This document shows positions 50,197-59,797 of a DNA stretch of 64,000 nt, piece after piece. The position numbers and the translations under genes are program-made. The notes under the pieces are model-generated. The model worked only from the letters and a program-made list of their open reading frames with translations. It had not been told where the DNA came from and made no database searches. The stretch covers positions 1 to 64,000 of the forward strand of contig CAJCBL010000038.1 in assembly GCA_903960515.1 (NCBI GenBank). Reading direction: 5' to 3'. The stretch's first letter is position 1, and every line of letters begins with the position of its first letter. This DNA is from an uncultured Verrucomicrobiota bacterium. GTDB taxonomy: Bacteria; Verrucomicrobiota; Verrucomicrobiia; Opitutales; Opitutaceae.

Positions 50197-53100
50197 TCAG
50201 ACCGAAGCCAGGCCGAGTGTCCTGAACGCCGCCCCTGTGACGGCGGGCTGGAACTGGACCTTCATATTGACGTCGAGGCTGGGCGTGGCGGCATCGTGCT
50301 CTTGGACACGGGCGGAAACTTCGCCATCGCGCAGATCCTCCACCAGGCCTCGGGCCACGACCTGCGTACCGCGCCAGACCTGGAATTCCATGCCCACGTG
50401 CACGAGCCGCGGGTCGATGGGGCGCAAGGGAATCAGGATACCGGTCCGGATGGGGATCGGGCGCGGCACATGGCCGAGGATGAGCTGGTTGACGGGCGCG
50501 TGGCTGGCGAGGAGCAGGCAGATGCGGATCAGATCGTTGACCAGGCTGGTGGCAGCGGCATCCGAGGTGTTGATGCGGCCGAAGAGCCAGTCGATGTAGG
50601 CTTGGAGCCGCAGTCGGGCGGCGCGAGTGAGAGATTCGGAGCGGGGCAGTGTGGTGATGTCGCGCAGCGGAGCCGGGCGGTCGAACTGGCTGCAGCGCTC
50701 CACCCAGAGCATGCGGATACCCGGTAGCACGCTGGCAAACTCGGCGTGGAGCGCGGTGGCGACCTTGGCGATGGCCTCAATTTCCTGGGCCGCAGCGCGA
50801 GCGAGAGGGGCTATGCCGTGGGTGCCGTCGATGAGATCCCCCAGAGTGGCGTGCTCGGTGGCTACGCGGCGACACTCCTCCCAGGCCGAGCCCAGTTTCA
50901 TCAGAGGCAGGGCGACCCTGTTGCGGCCGAGTCGCTCGACTATGGCAAAGCCGGCCTGGTAGGTGGAAAGGCTCGCGCCGGTGCCCGGAGCGAATACCGG
51001 GGCCGGGGCGGCGAGCATGCGGCTAGCGTTGGACTGGGAGGCAGTAAGCAGATTTGTGAGGCGCTCGCGGGTGTTGATCTCCGGTAGTCGCGGGGCGAGT
51101 GCGCGCAACCAGCGTACCGGGGCGTGCCGGAACAACTGGAGATAGTACTCCAGCTCCGGCGGCGGTTGGCGGTCGGCGAGCAGCGCGGCGGGAACCGGTG
51201 CGAGCTCGTCGGAGCGATCGCATTCGACCGAGGGGAGATCGCGGCGCACCAGGTCGATGCAACGAGGCCGCACATACGCGAGTTGCGTCACCTGGGTGGC
51301 CAGGAGGTCGTCGCGGCGGTTGTTGATGGTGTCCACTCGCTGGAGCTCCTCCTGCCAGAGGGTTCTGGCGACCGCCATGTCGTGCCTCGCCTCGGCGAGT
51401 TTGCCCTCGAGAACGGTTGCGTTGGCCTCCGCGGCGGCCTCCTGCTGGGCGACGGCTTGGAGGAGTTGGCGGCCTTGGGCGAGCAAGAGGCGGCGGCGGG
51501 CGATGTAGGTCTCGACCTGGCGCAACATGAGCACGGTGAGATCGGTGCGCCGGATGCCCTTCGCCAGGATCTGGGCGGGCTTGTCGGATACGGCTTCCGG
51601 CGCGGTGATGCTGCGAACGATGCGCGACTCGGAGATTTCAATGGTGTCGAGAATCCGGTCCTCCTCGCGCGAGCCGGCGGCCACCGGGGTAAGCAGGGCG
51701 GCGAGCCGGCCGAAGGTGAGCGCCTTGCCCCCTACGGTGGTGTCGGGCACGGAGAGGCTGTCGTCGTATCCGAGGTCGAGACGCGCGACGATGGAGAGAG
51801 CGTCGCGGAGGTGTTCGTGGGCCTCGTTGTAGGCGTCGATCGTGAGGCCGGCGTCGAATACGCGCGGGATGGTCAGTGTGCGCAGCGGGAGCTCGGCATT
51901 GAGTTTGAAGATCTGGCCGCCCTTTTCCGCCGGGGCCGAGGAGGCGGCCATCATCCTGGGGGCGGCGTTGTTGTTGGCGCCCGGGGGCTCGTCAGGGATT
52001 TCCTGGGCCGTGGCAGAAACCTTCTTTGAGAAACGGCTGCTAAGGTCGGCGGTCTTGACCAGAGCGGGCTTGAAGGCGGTGGCGGAGCCTACTGTGGGCG
52101 AGGCGAGCAACGAGTCGGCGGCCTCCTGCCCGAGAAGCACTTGGCGGAGCGAGTGGATCTTGGTGCGGGTCTTCTCGAAGGCCAGGGATACGGCGTCGTC
52201 GGCAACGTCGGCGCTGCGCTGGAGGTCGGCGAGGATGGTGTTGAGGCCCTCGCGCGCCGGGCCGCGGCCGGTGGTATGCGCGAAGTGGAGCAGCGCGGTG
52301 TTGAACGGTGTGCCGTCCGGCAGCACCGGCGTGTAGGCGGGGTCGAAGGGCGCGACGATGTGCGGGCCGTTGACCAGCGGCCAGGTACCCCAGATGCCGC
52401 GGGGGCTCAGGCGGGCCCCGCGCAGCGGAGTCCAGAGAATGGAGCGTGTGGAGTCGGCCCGCACAGACTCGATGGCGCCCACCGCCGCGCGACCGCCGAC
52501 GAAGGTGATCTGCACCCCCTTGAGCTGGCTGCCGGCGGCAAGGCCCAGAGTGGCAACAGTGCGCTCGTAGCGGCGCCAGAGGGTGGCGCCCTCGGGGCTG
52601 TTGTCGGTATCGCGGCGGGTGATAATTGCCAGGGGCGGGGTTTCCCAGTTGTCCACTACATCACCGGCGACGGTCTGCCAGACGATGCACACGCGCGAGG
52701 GCGGGGTTTCCTCGTCGAGGTGGAGCCGTACGGAAAGGGCGTGGGCCTCGCCCACGGGCACCGGCGAGGTGAGCTGTGCGGTGACCGTCCAGGGTGCCCG
52801 TGTGGTGGGCGGGACAATGGCGTATCCGTTGCCCGAGGCGTTGAAGGGTTCCCACGGCTCGGGTTCGAGCGCGGGCGCCGGCGTCCACTGGCGCACCGAC
52901 GCAAACCCGGTGATGAAGCACTGCATGGCACGGCGTCGGTACCACGCGTGGTCGCGGCGCTGGCGCCAGCCCTGGCGCAGGGCAAAGAGCCGGTCGAGCT
53001 CGGCCAGGAACGCGGGGTCGGGCTGCTCGACCACCAGTAGGTACGGGTCGAACACACGCTGGGGCAGCGGCACGAGCACGCACACAGGTTCGCTGCGGGC

Positions 53101-54486
53101 GAGATCGTAGCGGCCCAGTGGCGCACTGGAGGCGAGCAGCGCCTCGACCTCCTCGGAGGTTACGGGCACGGCACGCACAGAGTAGCCGCCGGGGAAAAAC
53201 CAACTGGTGTCGGCGCGGTCGGGCTGGGCGAGATCGAGGGCCTGCTTGGTGGTGAGAAAATGGAGAGCGGCGCGGGGCAGCAGCCCGGCAGGCGGTAGGA
53301 AATCGAAGCGGGCGGCGAGCGCGCGCATCCTGCTCTGGGCCTCGGCCACGGGAGTGGTGGGCAAGATACGGAAGGCCTCGTCGCGCTGGAGGTCGGAGAG
53401 GTGTTCGTTGAGCTGGGCCACCCGAGATTGCCAGACCGCGGGGGTGCCGGTGCCCGGAGGATCGAGCCGCGCCTCGGTGCTCAAGGTCACCGCCGGCCGC
53501 AGGCGCGGCCGGGCCCGGCCGCCGGGGCGGGCCACGGCGGCACGGTCCAGGAAGAGCCTGGGCGGGAGTTCGGGGTGGGCCGGTTGCGGCTCGAAACCCA
53601 CCAGGGCCAGCGGCACCCCGAAGAACTCCCAGGGGAAGAGTTCGCCCTGGAGTACGGCAGTGCTCCACTCCGGATCCCGGCCGGGGATTTCGCGGCGCAG
53701 CGTCTCCAAACGGGCGGTGCGCTCGACCTCGAGATCAGCGATAAGCGTGGCCACTCGGTTGCGCCAGGTGGCGGAGTCCTTGAAGCCCTTCAGGAGCGGG
53801 CGCGCCTGCAGTACCGGGGGAATCAACACGAGAAGGAATTGCGCCGCGTCTACCCTCCGAGGGTCGTCGAAGGCCTCCTGCGACTCGTCGATCATGCAGG
53901 GGGTGTCGGTCTCGCGCCCGGCGTTGTACTGAAGCTCCACGGGGCGCAGCACGAGCACCGCCGCCCACGGGGTGTAGCGCTTGTTGAGCAGGTGCCAGCG
54001 GACGAGGTCGCCGCCGAGGCTGAGTTCGTGAAACCAGGCGCCGGTGCGAGCGCGCTCCGCCGGCGGAGGCACTAGGTAGGCGCTGGCTGCGGTGCGTGCG
54101 TAGATTACGGGCATACGGTCGAGGTCCAGGCGCACCGGGCGGGGGATGACAACGTCCTCGCCTGTGGTGGCGATTCCTTGACCGGGCATGACGTGGGCGA
54201 AGTAGCCGCTGAGCGAGCCGGCCTTCGCCTTGAGTGTGAGCTCGGGGCGGGATTCGAGTGCGACGTCCAGCCCGGCCACGATTCCGGAGGTCACCAAGCG
54301 CCCGCGCCAGGCCAGCAGGCCGGCGCGGTATTCCTGCTCCTGGTCGAGGGCCTCGGCAGTGAGCGCCCGGCCGGACCAGAATTTCAGGCGGCAACGCCAA
54401 TCGAGGTCGGTATCCGGTCGCATGACCGGATGCACGGCGACGACGTGCTCGCCCGGGAGAGGCGCAGCGATCGGGGTGACTTTCAT
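50197..54486 (-). CDS. Large eCIS-operon protein (1429 aa) with shared N-terminal module
   Basis: Starts MKVTPIAAPLPGEHVVAVHPVMRPDTDLDWRCRLKFWSGRALTAEALDQEQEYRAGLLAWRGRLVTSGIVAGLDV; stop of previous gene overlaps its start (54483-54486). The ORF-track extension to 56664 is a shadow frame. Confidence 0.82.
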   Translation of the reverse strand: MKVTPIAAPLPGEHVVAVHPVMRPDTDLDWRCRLKFWSGRALTAEALDQEQEYRAGLLAWRGRLVTSGIVAGLDVALESRPELTLKAKAGSLSGYFAHVMPGQGIATTGEDVVIPRPVRLDLDRMPVIYARTAASAYLVPPPAERARTGAWFHELSLGGDLVRWHLLNKRYTPWAAVLVLRPVELQYNAGRETDTPCMIDESQEAFDDPRRVDAAQFLLVLIPPVLQARPLLKGFKDSATWRNRVATLIADLEVERTARLETLRREIPGRDPEWSTAVLQGELFPWEFFGVPLALVGFEPQPAHPELPPRLFLDRAAVARPGGRARPRLRPAVTLSTEARLDPPGTGTPAVWQSRVAQLNEHLSDLQRDEAFRILPTTPVAEAQSRMRALAARFDFLPPAGLLPRAALHFLTTKQALDLAQPDRADTSWFFPGGYSVRAVPVTSEEVEALLASSAPLGRYDLARSEPVCVLVPLPQRVFDPYLLVVEQPDPAFLAELDRLFALRQGWRQRRDHAWYRRRAMQCFITGFASVRQWTPAPALEPEPWEPFNASGNGYAIVPPTTRAPWTVTAQLTSPVPVGEAHALSVRLHLDEETPPSRVCIVWQTVAGDVVDNWETPPLAIITRRDTDNSPEGATLWRRYERTVATLGLAAGSQLKGVQITFVGGRAAVGAIESVRADSTRSILWTPLRGARLSPRGIWGTWPLVNGPHIVAPFDPAYTPVLPDGTPFNTALLHFAHTTGRGPAREGLNTILADLQRSADVADDAVSLAFEKTRTKIHSLRQVLLGQEAADSLLASPTVGSATAFKPALVKTADLSSRFSKKVSATAQEIPDEPPGANNNAAPRMMAASSAPAEKGGQIFKLNAELPLRTLTIPRVFDAGLTIDAYNEAHEHLRDALSIVARLDLGYDDSLSVPDTTVGGKALTFGRLAALLTPVAAGSREEDRILDTIEISESRIVRSITAPEAVSDKPAQILAKGIRRTDLTVLMLRQVETYIARRRLLLAQGRQLLQAVAQQEAAAEANATVLEGKLAEARHDMAVARTLWQEELQRVDTINNRRDDLLATQVTQLAYVRPRCIDLVRRDLPSVECDRSDELAPVPAALLADRQPPPELEYYLQLFRHAPVRWLRALAPRLPEINTRERLTNLLTASQSNASRMLAAPAPVFAPGTGASLSTYQAGFAIVERLGRNRVALPLMKLGSAWEECRRVATEHATLGDLIDGTHGIAPLARAAAQEIEAIAKVATALHAEFASVLPGIRMLWVERCSQFDRPAPLRDITTLPRSESLTRAARLRLQAYIDWLFGRINTSDAAATSLVNDLIRICLLLASHAPVNQLILGHVPRPIPIRTGILIPLRPIDPRLVHVGMEFQVWRGTQVVARGLVEDLRDGEVSARVQEHDAATPSLDVNMKVQFQPAVTGAAFRTLGLASV

Positions 54487-56360
54487 GGCGAGGGTAGGAG
54501 GAATTTGGTGCGCAGGGCGGCGACCGACGCGGCAAGTGTGGAGGAATTGGAGGCTGCATCCTTCAACTCCCGCACAAACTCGGCGCGTTTGCCGGCCGGC
54601 ACGGCGCGGGCGATCGAATCGACTTCCCGGAGCACTCCGGCGGACACCACAGCCTCCTGCGCCAGCGCCTTTTCGAGGGTGGGATCGGAGTTGGTGACAG
54701 TGGCGAGACCGTTGCCGAAATCCGGGTTGGCGGCCGGTGCGAGCGCGGCGATGACGCCTTCGGTTGAAAGCGCGGGGTCGGCTGTGGCTGCCTGCGCAAG
54801 GGTCTTGAGCAGCGCCGGCTGTGCCACCAGGCGGTGCTCGGCGAAACGGGTGAGCAGCGCGTTGATCTCGGGGATGTTTCGGGCGCGAAGAGTACTCAAC
54901 TGTTTGGCGAACGCGGTATCCTGGGCGATGAGGCGCTGGAGGGCGCCGCGGTTGACCTTGGCCGGATCGGTGGCGTCCACGGCGGCCCCGGCGACATTGG
55001 CCTCCTCGGGGAGATGGCGACGGCGCACGAACCAGAGGAGGCGGCCGTCCTGGGCTTTGCGCAGAAGGTTCTTCCAGTCGTCGTTGGCCACGTTGACCGC
55101 CTCGGCCACTGGAAGGTCTGCAAGGCCGCTGTCGCGAAGGTAGTTTAGCGAGAAGGTGAGCAGGCGGGGGTTGCCCTTGAGCTCGCGCACGGGCGAGGAG
55201 AGCTTGAGCGTGCGGCCACCGAGCTTCGAATACCAGGGGGCGAAGTCGGCGCGCGAGAGCGGGGCCAGTATCATCACGCCCAGGCCGGCGAGGGTTTCGG
55301 CGGGGGCCAGCAGGTCGAGGGGGGGGAGCAGCAGGCTCTCCTCGATGATCGCGGGCAATTCGTCGTCGGCCACGAAGGCGAGCTCTACGGTGAGCGCGGG
55401 CGGGAAGAAGAGGTGGGTCATGGTATCCGCGTCGACCGACTGGGCGGGCAGGCGGCCCACGGGAGGGAGAGCGTCGAACCAGGCGGCGGCCTCGAAGGGC
55501 TGGTCCTGGGTGGTGTTGAGGACATCGGCCAGGTGGTGCTCGTATTGGAGGAGTTGGGCTTCGCGCAGGGAACGGTTGCCGAAGCCGAAATCCATCCCGG
55601 CGGGGCGCTCGGCCCCGGCGTCGCGGCGGGCGAGGTAGGGGTCCACCCATACGATCTGGTTGCCGGTGAGTGCGACGACGGCGAGCGGGAGCGTGCCGGA
55701 GGTGATGCCTCGATCGCGCCCGCCCACAAAGATCTCCCGGGCAACGCGGGCCCGGCGGCGCGCCCAACCGTCGGAACCATTGTCGGGATACGGTAGGAGC
55801 GAAACGGCCACACCCCCGATGATGTTGCCATCCTGCACGGTGCGCTCGCCGGTGAGCGAGGTGGGGTAGGCGGCGGTCGGGTTGGCCGTCCACTCTACCG
55901 ATCGCAGGGCGAGCACGTAGAGGCCGGTGCGGGTGCGGCCGGACTCGTTGGGGATTACCTGGAGGCCGAAGGCGACGTCGAGCCGCTGCTGCTCCGGGAT
56001 GTTGGTGACATCGAGGTCGAGGGCCTCGTCGAGCACGACCATTTCGCCGGTATCCGTGAAGCCGTAGCCCGGGGAGATGCGCAGGAGGCCGGAGCCGGTG
56101 GTTGCGTGGTCGAGGGGGGAGACTGTGAGCCCCTCGATCACGCCTGTGCCACCGGCCCGGCCAAGGTCTGCCTGTCGGAGGAGGAAATAGTTCTGCTCGT
56201 TGGAGAGGTCGCGGGCGGCGAGAAAGCGGCCGTCGAACCAGCGAGGGCGGGTGCGGCGCTGGTCGGTGACGAGGCAATGGTCGGCGATGAGAGCCTGTCG
56301 CTGGACTTCGTCGAGTTCGAGAAGGGGGGCGCGGTTGGAGCCTAGTGTATTCATGGGCAT
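54483..56360 (-). CDS. eCIS-operon protein (625 aa) with shared N-terminal module
   Basis: MPMNTLGSNRAPLLELDEVQRQALIADHCLVTDQRRTRPRWFDGRFLAARDLSNEQNYFLLRQADLGRAGGTGVIEGLTV... Confidence 0.82.
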   Translation of the reverse strand: MPMNTLGSNRAPLLELDEVQRQALIADHCLVTDQRRTRPRWFDGRFLAARDLSNEQNYFLLRQADLGRAGGTGVIEGLTVSPLDHATTGSGLLRISPGYGFTDTGEMVVLDEALDLDVTNIPEQQRLDVAFGLQVIPNESGRTRTGLYVLALRSVEWTANPTAAYPTSLTGERTVQDGNIIGGVAVSLLPYPDNGSDGWARRRARVAREIFVGGRDRGITSGTLPLAVVALTGNQIVWVDPYLARRDAGAERPAGMDFGFGNRSLREAQLLQYEHHLADVLNTTQDQPFEAAAWFDALPPVGRLPAQSVDADTMTHLFFPPALTVELAFVADDELPAIIEESLLLPPLDLLAPAETLAGLGVMILAPLSRADFAPWYSKLGGRTLKLSSPVRELKGNPRLLTFSLNYLRDSGLADLPVAEAVNVANDDWKNLLRKAQDGRLLWFVRRRHLPEEANVAGAAVDATDPAKVNRGALQRLIAQDTAFAKQLSTLRARNIPEINALLTRFAEHRLVAQPALLKTLAQAATADPALSTEGVIAALAPAANPDFGNGLATVTNSDPTLEKALAQEAVVSAGVLREVDSIARAVPAGKRAEFVRELKDAASNSSTLAASVAALRTKFLLPSP

Positions 56361-56383
56361 GGGTGGCCTCCGGAGGTAACGGT

Positions 56384-57301
56384 TCAGAGATTGTGCAACC
56401 GGCGCAGAAGCGCGGGCGCGACGACGAAGGTGCGTACCGAGTTGTCGATGTTGCTGACGTTGTCGCCAGCGGTATCGAGAGGGTGGTTCCATGCGCCCGT
56501 GGACCAGTTGATGTCCGCGGGGGCGGCCGGGGCGGCGGCGGCGGGAAGGTAGAGGCGCGCGAGCAGCACGGAGTTGGGATCGAGGGAAGCGGGGGTTTCG
56601 TGGAAATCGGCGGGCACTCCGGTGGGCGGCGGCTCCAGGTGTGTCCACGCGGCAAAGATGGCATCGTGTACTTGGCTGGTGGTGGCGCCCGGCGGCACTG
56701 TGGCCCAGGGATCGAAGGCCTGTGGGGCTATGCCGGGGCTGCGCAGCACCAGGCTCGCCTGGTAGGAATCGCGCACCCGGCTGGGCTGCGAGGCGTCGAG
56801 GGCGTCGAAGGGGCCGGTGGCGAAGGCGGGGGTCCAGCCCCGCTCGCAGGCGTGGAAGGTGAGGAATACGTCGGCGAGCACGGCGTTGGCGCCGGCATCG
56901 TAGGCGTTGCGCAGGCGGTCCACGGCTCGGGGATCTCCGGTCTTGGCGGGGTCGGAGATGAACTCGGCCCAGCGCCGCAGTCGTAGGCTTATGGGCACGG
57001 GCAGTTCGATCAGCCGCCCCGAGCGGTCGATAGCGAGCCCGGCCTCCACGATGATCTGCACCTCGCCTACAGCGCCCGGATTGGTGGGCGAGGCCACGGG
57101 GGCGGCGATGACCTTGAGGCCGGCGATGGTGCCGCTGCCGTGGAGGAAGAGCAGGGCTCGGGCGAGCTGGCGGCGGTGGTAGAGCTGCTCGGCCCGGAAG
57201 TCGTCCTGCCCGAGCATCTCACCGGTGGCGTAGTGGAGCCGGTCGGACCGGTTTTCGAGGTCGTCGGTGCGCAGAGTTTGGAGGAGCGGATCGGTCGGCA
57301 T
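56384..57301 (-). CDS. eCIS-operon protein (305 aa), smallest member of the shared-module family
   Basis: DRLHYATGEMLGQDDFRAEQLYHRRQLARALLFLHGSGTIAGLKV...QIIVEAGLAIDRSGRLIELPVPISLRL. Confidence 0.82.
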   Translation of the reverse strand: MPTDPLLQTLRTDDLENRSDRLHYATGEMLGQDDFRAEQLYHRRQLARALLFLHGSGTIAGLKVIAAPVASPTNPGAVGEVQIIVEAGLAIDRSGRLIELPVPISLRLRRWAEFISDPAKTGDPRAVDRLRNAYDAGANAVLADVFLTFHACERGWTPAFATGPFDALDASQPSRVRDSYQASLVLRSPGIAPQAFDPWATVPPGATTSQVHDAIFAAWTHLEPPPTGVPADFHETPASLDPNSVLLARLYLPAAAAPAAPADINWSTGAWNHPLDTAGDNVSNIDNSVRTFVVAPALLRRLHNL

Positions 57302-57312
57302 GGTGAGCGCGG

Positions 57313-59796
57313 TTAGAAGGTGAGGCGCGGGTCGAGGGCGGGGGTGCGGCGCACAAAGGCGTTTTGGCCCAGGTGGCTGGAGTTCAGGCGGGCAAGGCCG
57401 CGAGGCGGGGTGGGCGTGAGGCAGGTGTCGACCTCGACGAGGCTGGCCAGCCCCACGAGCAGCGGCCAGGTGGCCGGCTCGACCTTGATCGTGAGGTGGG
57501 CCGGTGCCTCCAAAATCGCGATGCGGCGGATGAGCCCGAGGTCGACCGGGGCGAGTTCGTTGTGGACGAGGATGGTTACTCGGTGGGCGAGCCGATCATA
57601 GAGGCTGGCCACGGCGGCCTTCTCCTTGCGGCGCGTTGCGGCATTGCGGCTGTAGCCGTCGCGGAAGAGCGCGAGAAACTCCTTACGCTGCTCCTCGCCC
57701 AGGATGAGCGTGTCGCCCACGAGCGAGTTGCTGCTGAAGAGCAGGCCGGGCAGCAGCGGGTCGTCCTCCACGGTGAGGTCGGCGCCGAGGATGGTGGCCA
57801 TCGTGCGCCGCAGGCGGAAATCCTCGATCACCAGAATCCGGCCTTTGGAAACGTCGCCGCCTGTCGGGTACTCGCACTCGCGGCCGCCCACGACCTCGCG
57901 CACGATCCGGCCGCCGGTGGCGATTTCGAGCGCCAGTTGCAGGCCGGCGAGGGTGCCTCGGGTTTGGTACAGGCGCGGGACGGCGGCCAGCCACGCACGA
58001 CGGCGCGATTCGGGGAAGGCCGGCTCGAATACCACGCCCAGCCAGGAACCGAGCCAGTTGAGGGCCTCGGCCGGGGTCGAGTGCGGGTCCATCAGCACCT
58101 GGGCCTGCGCCACGCGGTCCTCCAACGGAGTAAGCACGCTTTCGAACAGCCCGAGGAAGCGCTCGAGGAAATCGGCCGGAGTGGCGGCCCCGCCCGCATC
58201 GGCGTCGGCACCGAAGAGCTCCTCGCGGTAGAGCTCAGGCAGGTAGTGGTCGCGATACGAGTACCGCGGGCCGTAGGCGCGCAGCGCCGCCAGCTCGGGT
58301 GTGGTGTGGCCGGTGCCGTAGAGGGTGATACGCACGTGCAGGTAACGGCCGGCGAGGGCTCGCACCCGGCGGCCGCTGCGCTGGATGAGCGCGGTGAAGA
58401 GCCCGCAATGCTGCGGCGAGGGCGCGCAGCAAAGCAGGCCTCCGTGGTGGGGAATCTCGGAGCGGTCCGGCAGCCATACGCCAAGCGGCGGGCGCTCCGT
58501 CGTATCCGCCCTCGAGGTCTCCCCGAAGTGGTGGGCGAAGCGTTCGGAGGCCGGGAAAATGGAGACGGCAGGGTCGTCGGTGGCGGAGAGTTCGACAACG
58601 ATGCCACAGTGCGGGGGCAGCGATGCCTCGAGGTAGAGGCGATGCCAGGCCGTGGCGTCGTTGCCGGAGTCGATCACCCGGCCGACCGCGGTGCCCCAGG
58701 CCGCCCGGCCCGCCACCGAGAGTGGCAGCAGCGCGGCGAGCTGGCCACCGGTGGTCGGATACCGAGGAGGGGCAGCCAAGCCCTTGGCGAAGAGGCGCTC
58801 GCCCAGACCGAGAAGCGGCAGGAATCCATTGCCCGGCGACGGCTGGTCGCGCTGCTCGGCCTCGTTGCGCTCAAGGTCGTAGGCGACGGCCTCGTTGCAG
58901 GTGGGCGCGGGCGTTCGCGCCGCCGGGATCACCGCGAAGCGGCTCGCCGAAAGCCAGGCAAACGACGCCGGCTGGCCGGCGCCGGGCAGTTCGTCGGCCG
59001 GCTGCCAGCGGCCGTCGGTTTCGCGCAGCCGTAGGTAGGTTTTCCCGTCGAGCCAGCTCAGCAGGCCCAACCGGCCGTCGGGTGCTGCGGCGATGGCTAC
59101 GGGGTCCTCGCCGGCGGCGAACTCCGGCGGCTGTGCCTCGGGCTCCACATGCAGCGGGTGCGGATTTTCCTCCTGCGGGCGGAACACGGTGGCGGCGAAG
59201 GCGCCGGGCTCGAAGTCCGGCAGCGGCCGCCCGCGCACCCGGCAGAGCAGGCGCCGGCCGCAGTCCAGTATCCATACGCCTCCATCGGGAGCGACCGCCA
59301 GTCGCTGCGCGGTGAAGTTGACCAGCGCCAGATCGCCCCGGGCCTCGCCGGGTGCCGCGGTGGGGCTGGTGAGTGTCCAGCGCTGACGCGGGTCGATGAG
59401 CCGCAGGAAGGACCGCTTCGCCCCGGCGGTTTCTTCAAGCGCGAGGTGGAGGATTTCGTCGGTGCCGTACGCGAGATCCCGGGCTTCGTATCCTGCGATA
59501 GGACCGCAGAGCACCGGCGCCGGATGTGAGCTGCCCAGAGCGCCTGCGGCGAGCACGCGCTGGGTAGGCGCGTCCCACCAGGCCATCGTGCCGAAACCGT
59601 CCACCGCCATTGCAGGGCGGAGGCGCAGCGCGGCCAACGCCGCTGCATCCACAAGACCGGCGGGCTCGTCCGCGGCCCGTGCCCTCAGGCGCAGGCGCCG
59701 GCGGACCTCGTCGTAGTCGACGGCGCCGGTGGCAGGCAGATCGGGCCAGTCGGCATCGTCGGCCAGCATCCAGAAGCGCTGTTGGTTGGCGTCCAT
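57313..59796 (-). CDS. Phage tail protein I-like (P2 gpI) protein with large N-terminal, possibly beta-propeller, region
   Basis: 827 aa; C-terminal FLERFLGLFESVLTPLEDRVAQAQVLMDPHSTPAEALNWLGSWLGVVFEPAFPESRRRAWLAAVPRLYQTRGTLAGLQLALEIATG typical of tail protein I; N-terminal repeats such as LAVAPDGGVWILDCGRRLLCRVRG. Confidence 0.85.
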   Translation of the reverse strand: MDANQQRFWMLADDADWPDLPATGAVDYDEVRRRLRLRARAADEPAGLVDAAALAALRLRPAMAVDGFGTMAWWDAPTQRVLAAGALGSSHPAPVLCGPIAGYEARDLAYGTDEILHLALEETAGAKRSFLRLIDPRQRWTLTSPTAAPGEARGDLALVNFTAQRLAVAPDGGVWILDCGRRLLCRVRGRPLPDFEPGAFAATVFRPQEENPHPLHVEPEAQPPEFAAGEDPVAIAAAPDGRLGLLSWLDGKTYLRLRETDGRWQPADELPGAGQPASFAWLSASRFAVIPAARTPAPTCNEAVAYDLERNEAEQRDQPSPGNGFLPLLGLGERLFAKGLAAPPRYPTTGGQLAALLPLSVAGRAAWGTAVGRVIDSGNDATAWHRLYLEASLPPHCGIVVELSATDDPAVSIFPASERFAHHFGETSRADTTERPPLGVWLPDRSEIPHHGGLLCCAPSPQHCGLFTALIQRSGRRVRALAGRYLHVRITLYGTGHTTPELAALRAYGPRYSYRDHYLPELYREELFGADADAGGAATPADFLERFLGLFESVLTPLEDRVAQAQVLMDPHSTPAEALNWLGSWLGVVFEPAFPESRRRAWLAAVPRLYQTRGTLAGLQLALEIATGGRIVREVVGGRECEYPTGGDVSKGRILVIEDFRLRRTMATILGADLTVEDDPLLPGLLFSSNSLVGDTLILGEEQRKEFLALFRDGYSRNAATRRKEKAAVASLYDRLAHRVTILVHNELAPVDLGLIRRIAILEAPAHLTIKVEPATWPLLVGLASLVEVDTCLTPTPPRGLARLNSSHLGQNAFVRRTPALDPRLTF

Positions 59797-59797
59797 G

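Noticed and set aside
54487-56664. N-terminal part of the 2155-aa minus ORF (50197..56664)
   Set aside because: Arg/Pro-rich shadow frame of the 625-aa gene; true start is MKVTPIA at 54486, overlapping the preceding stop.
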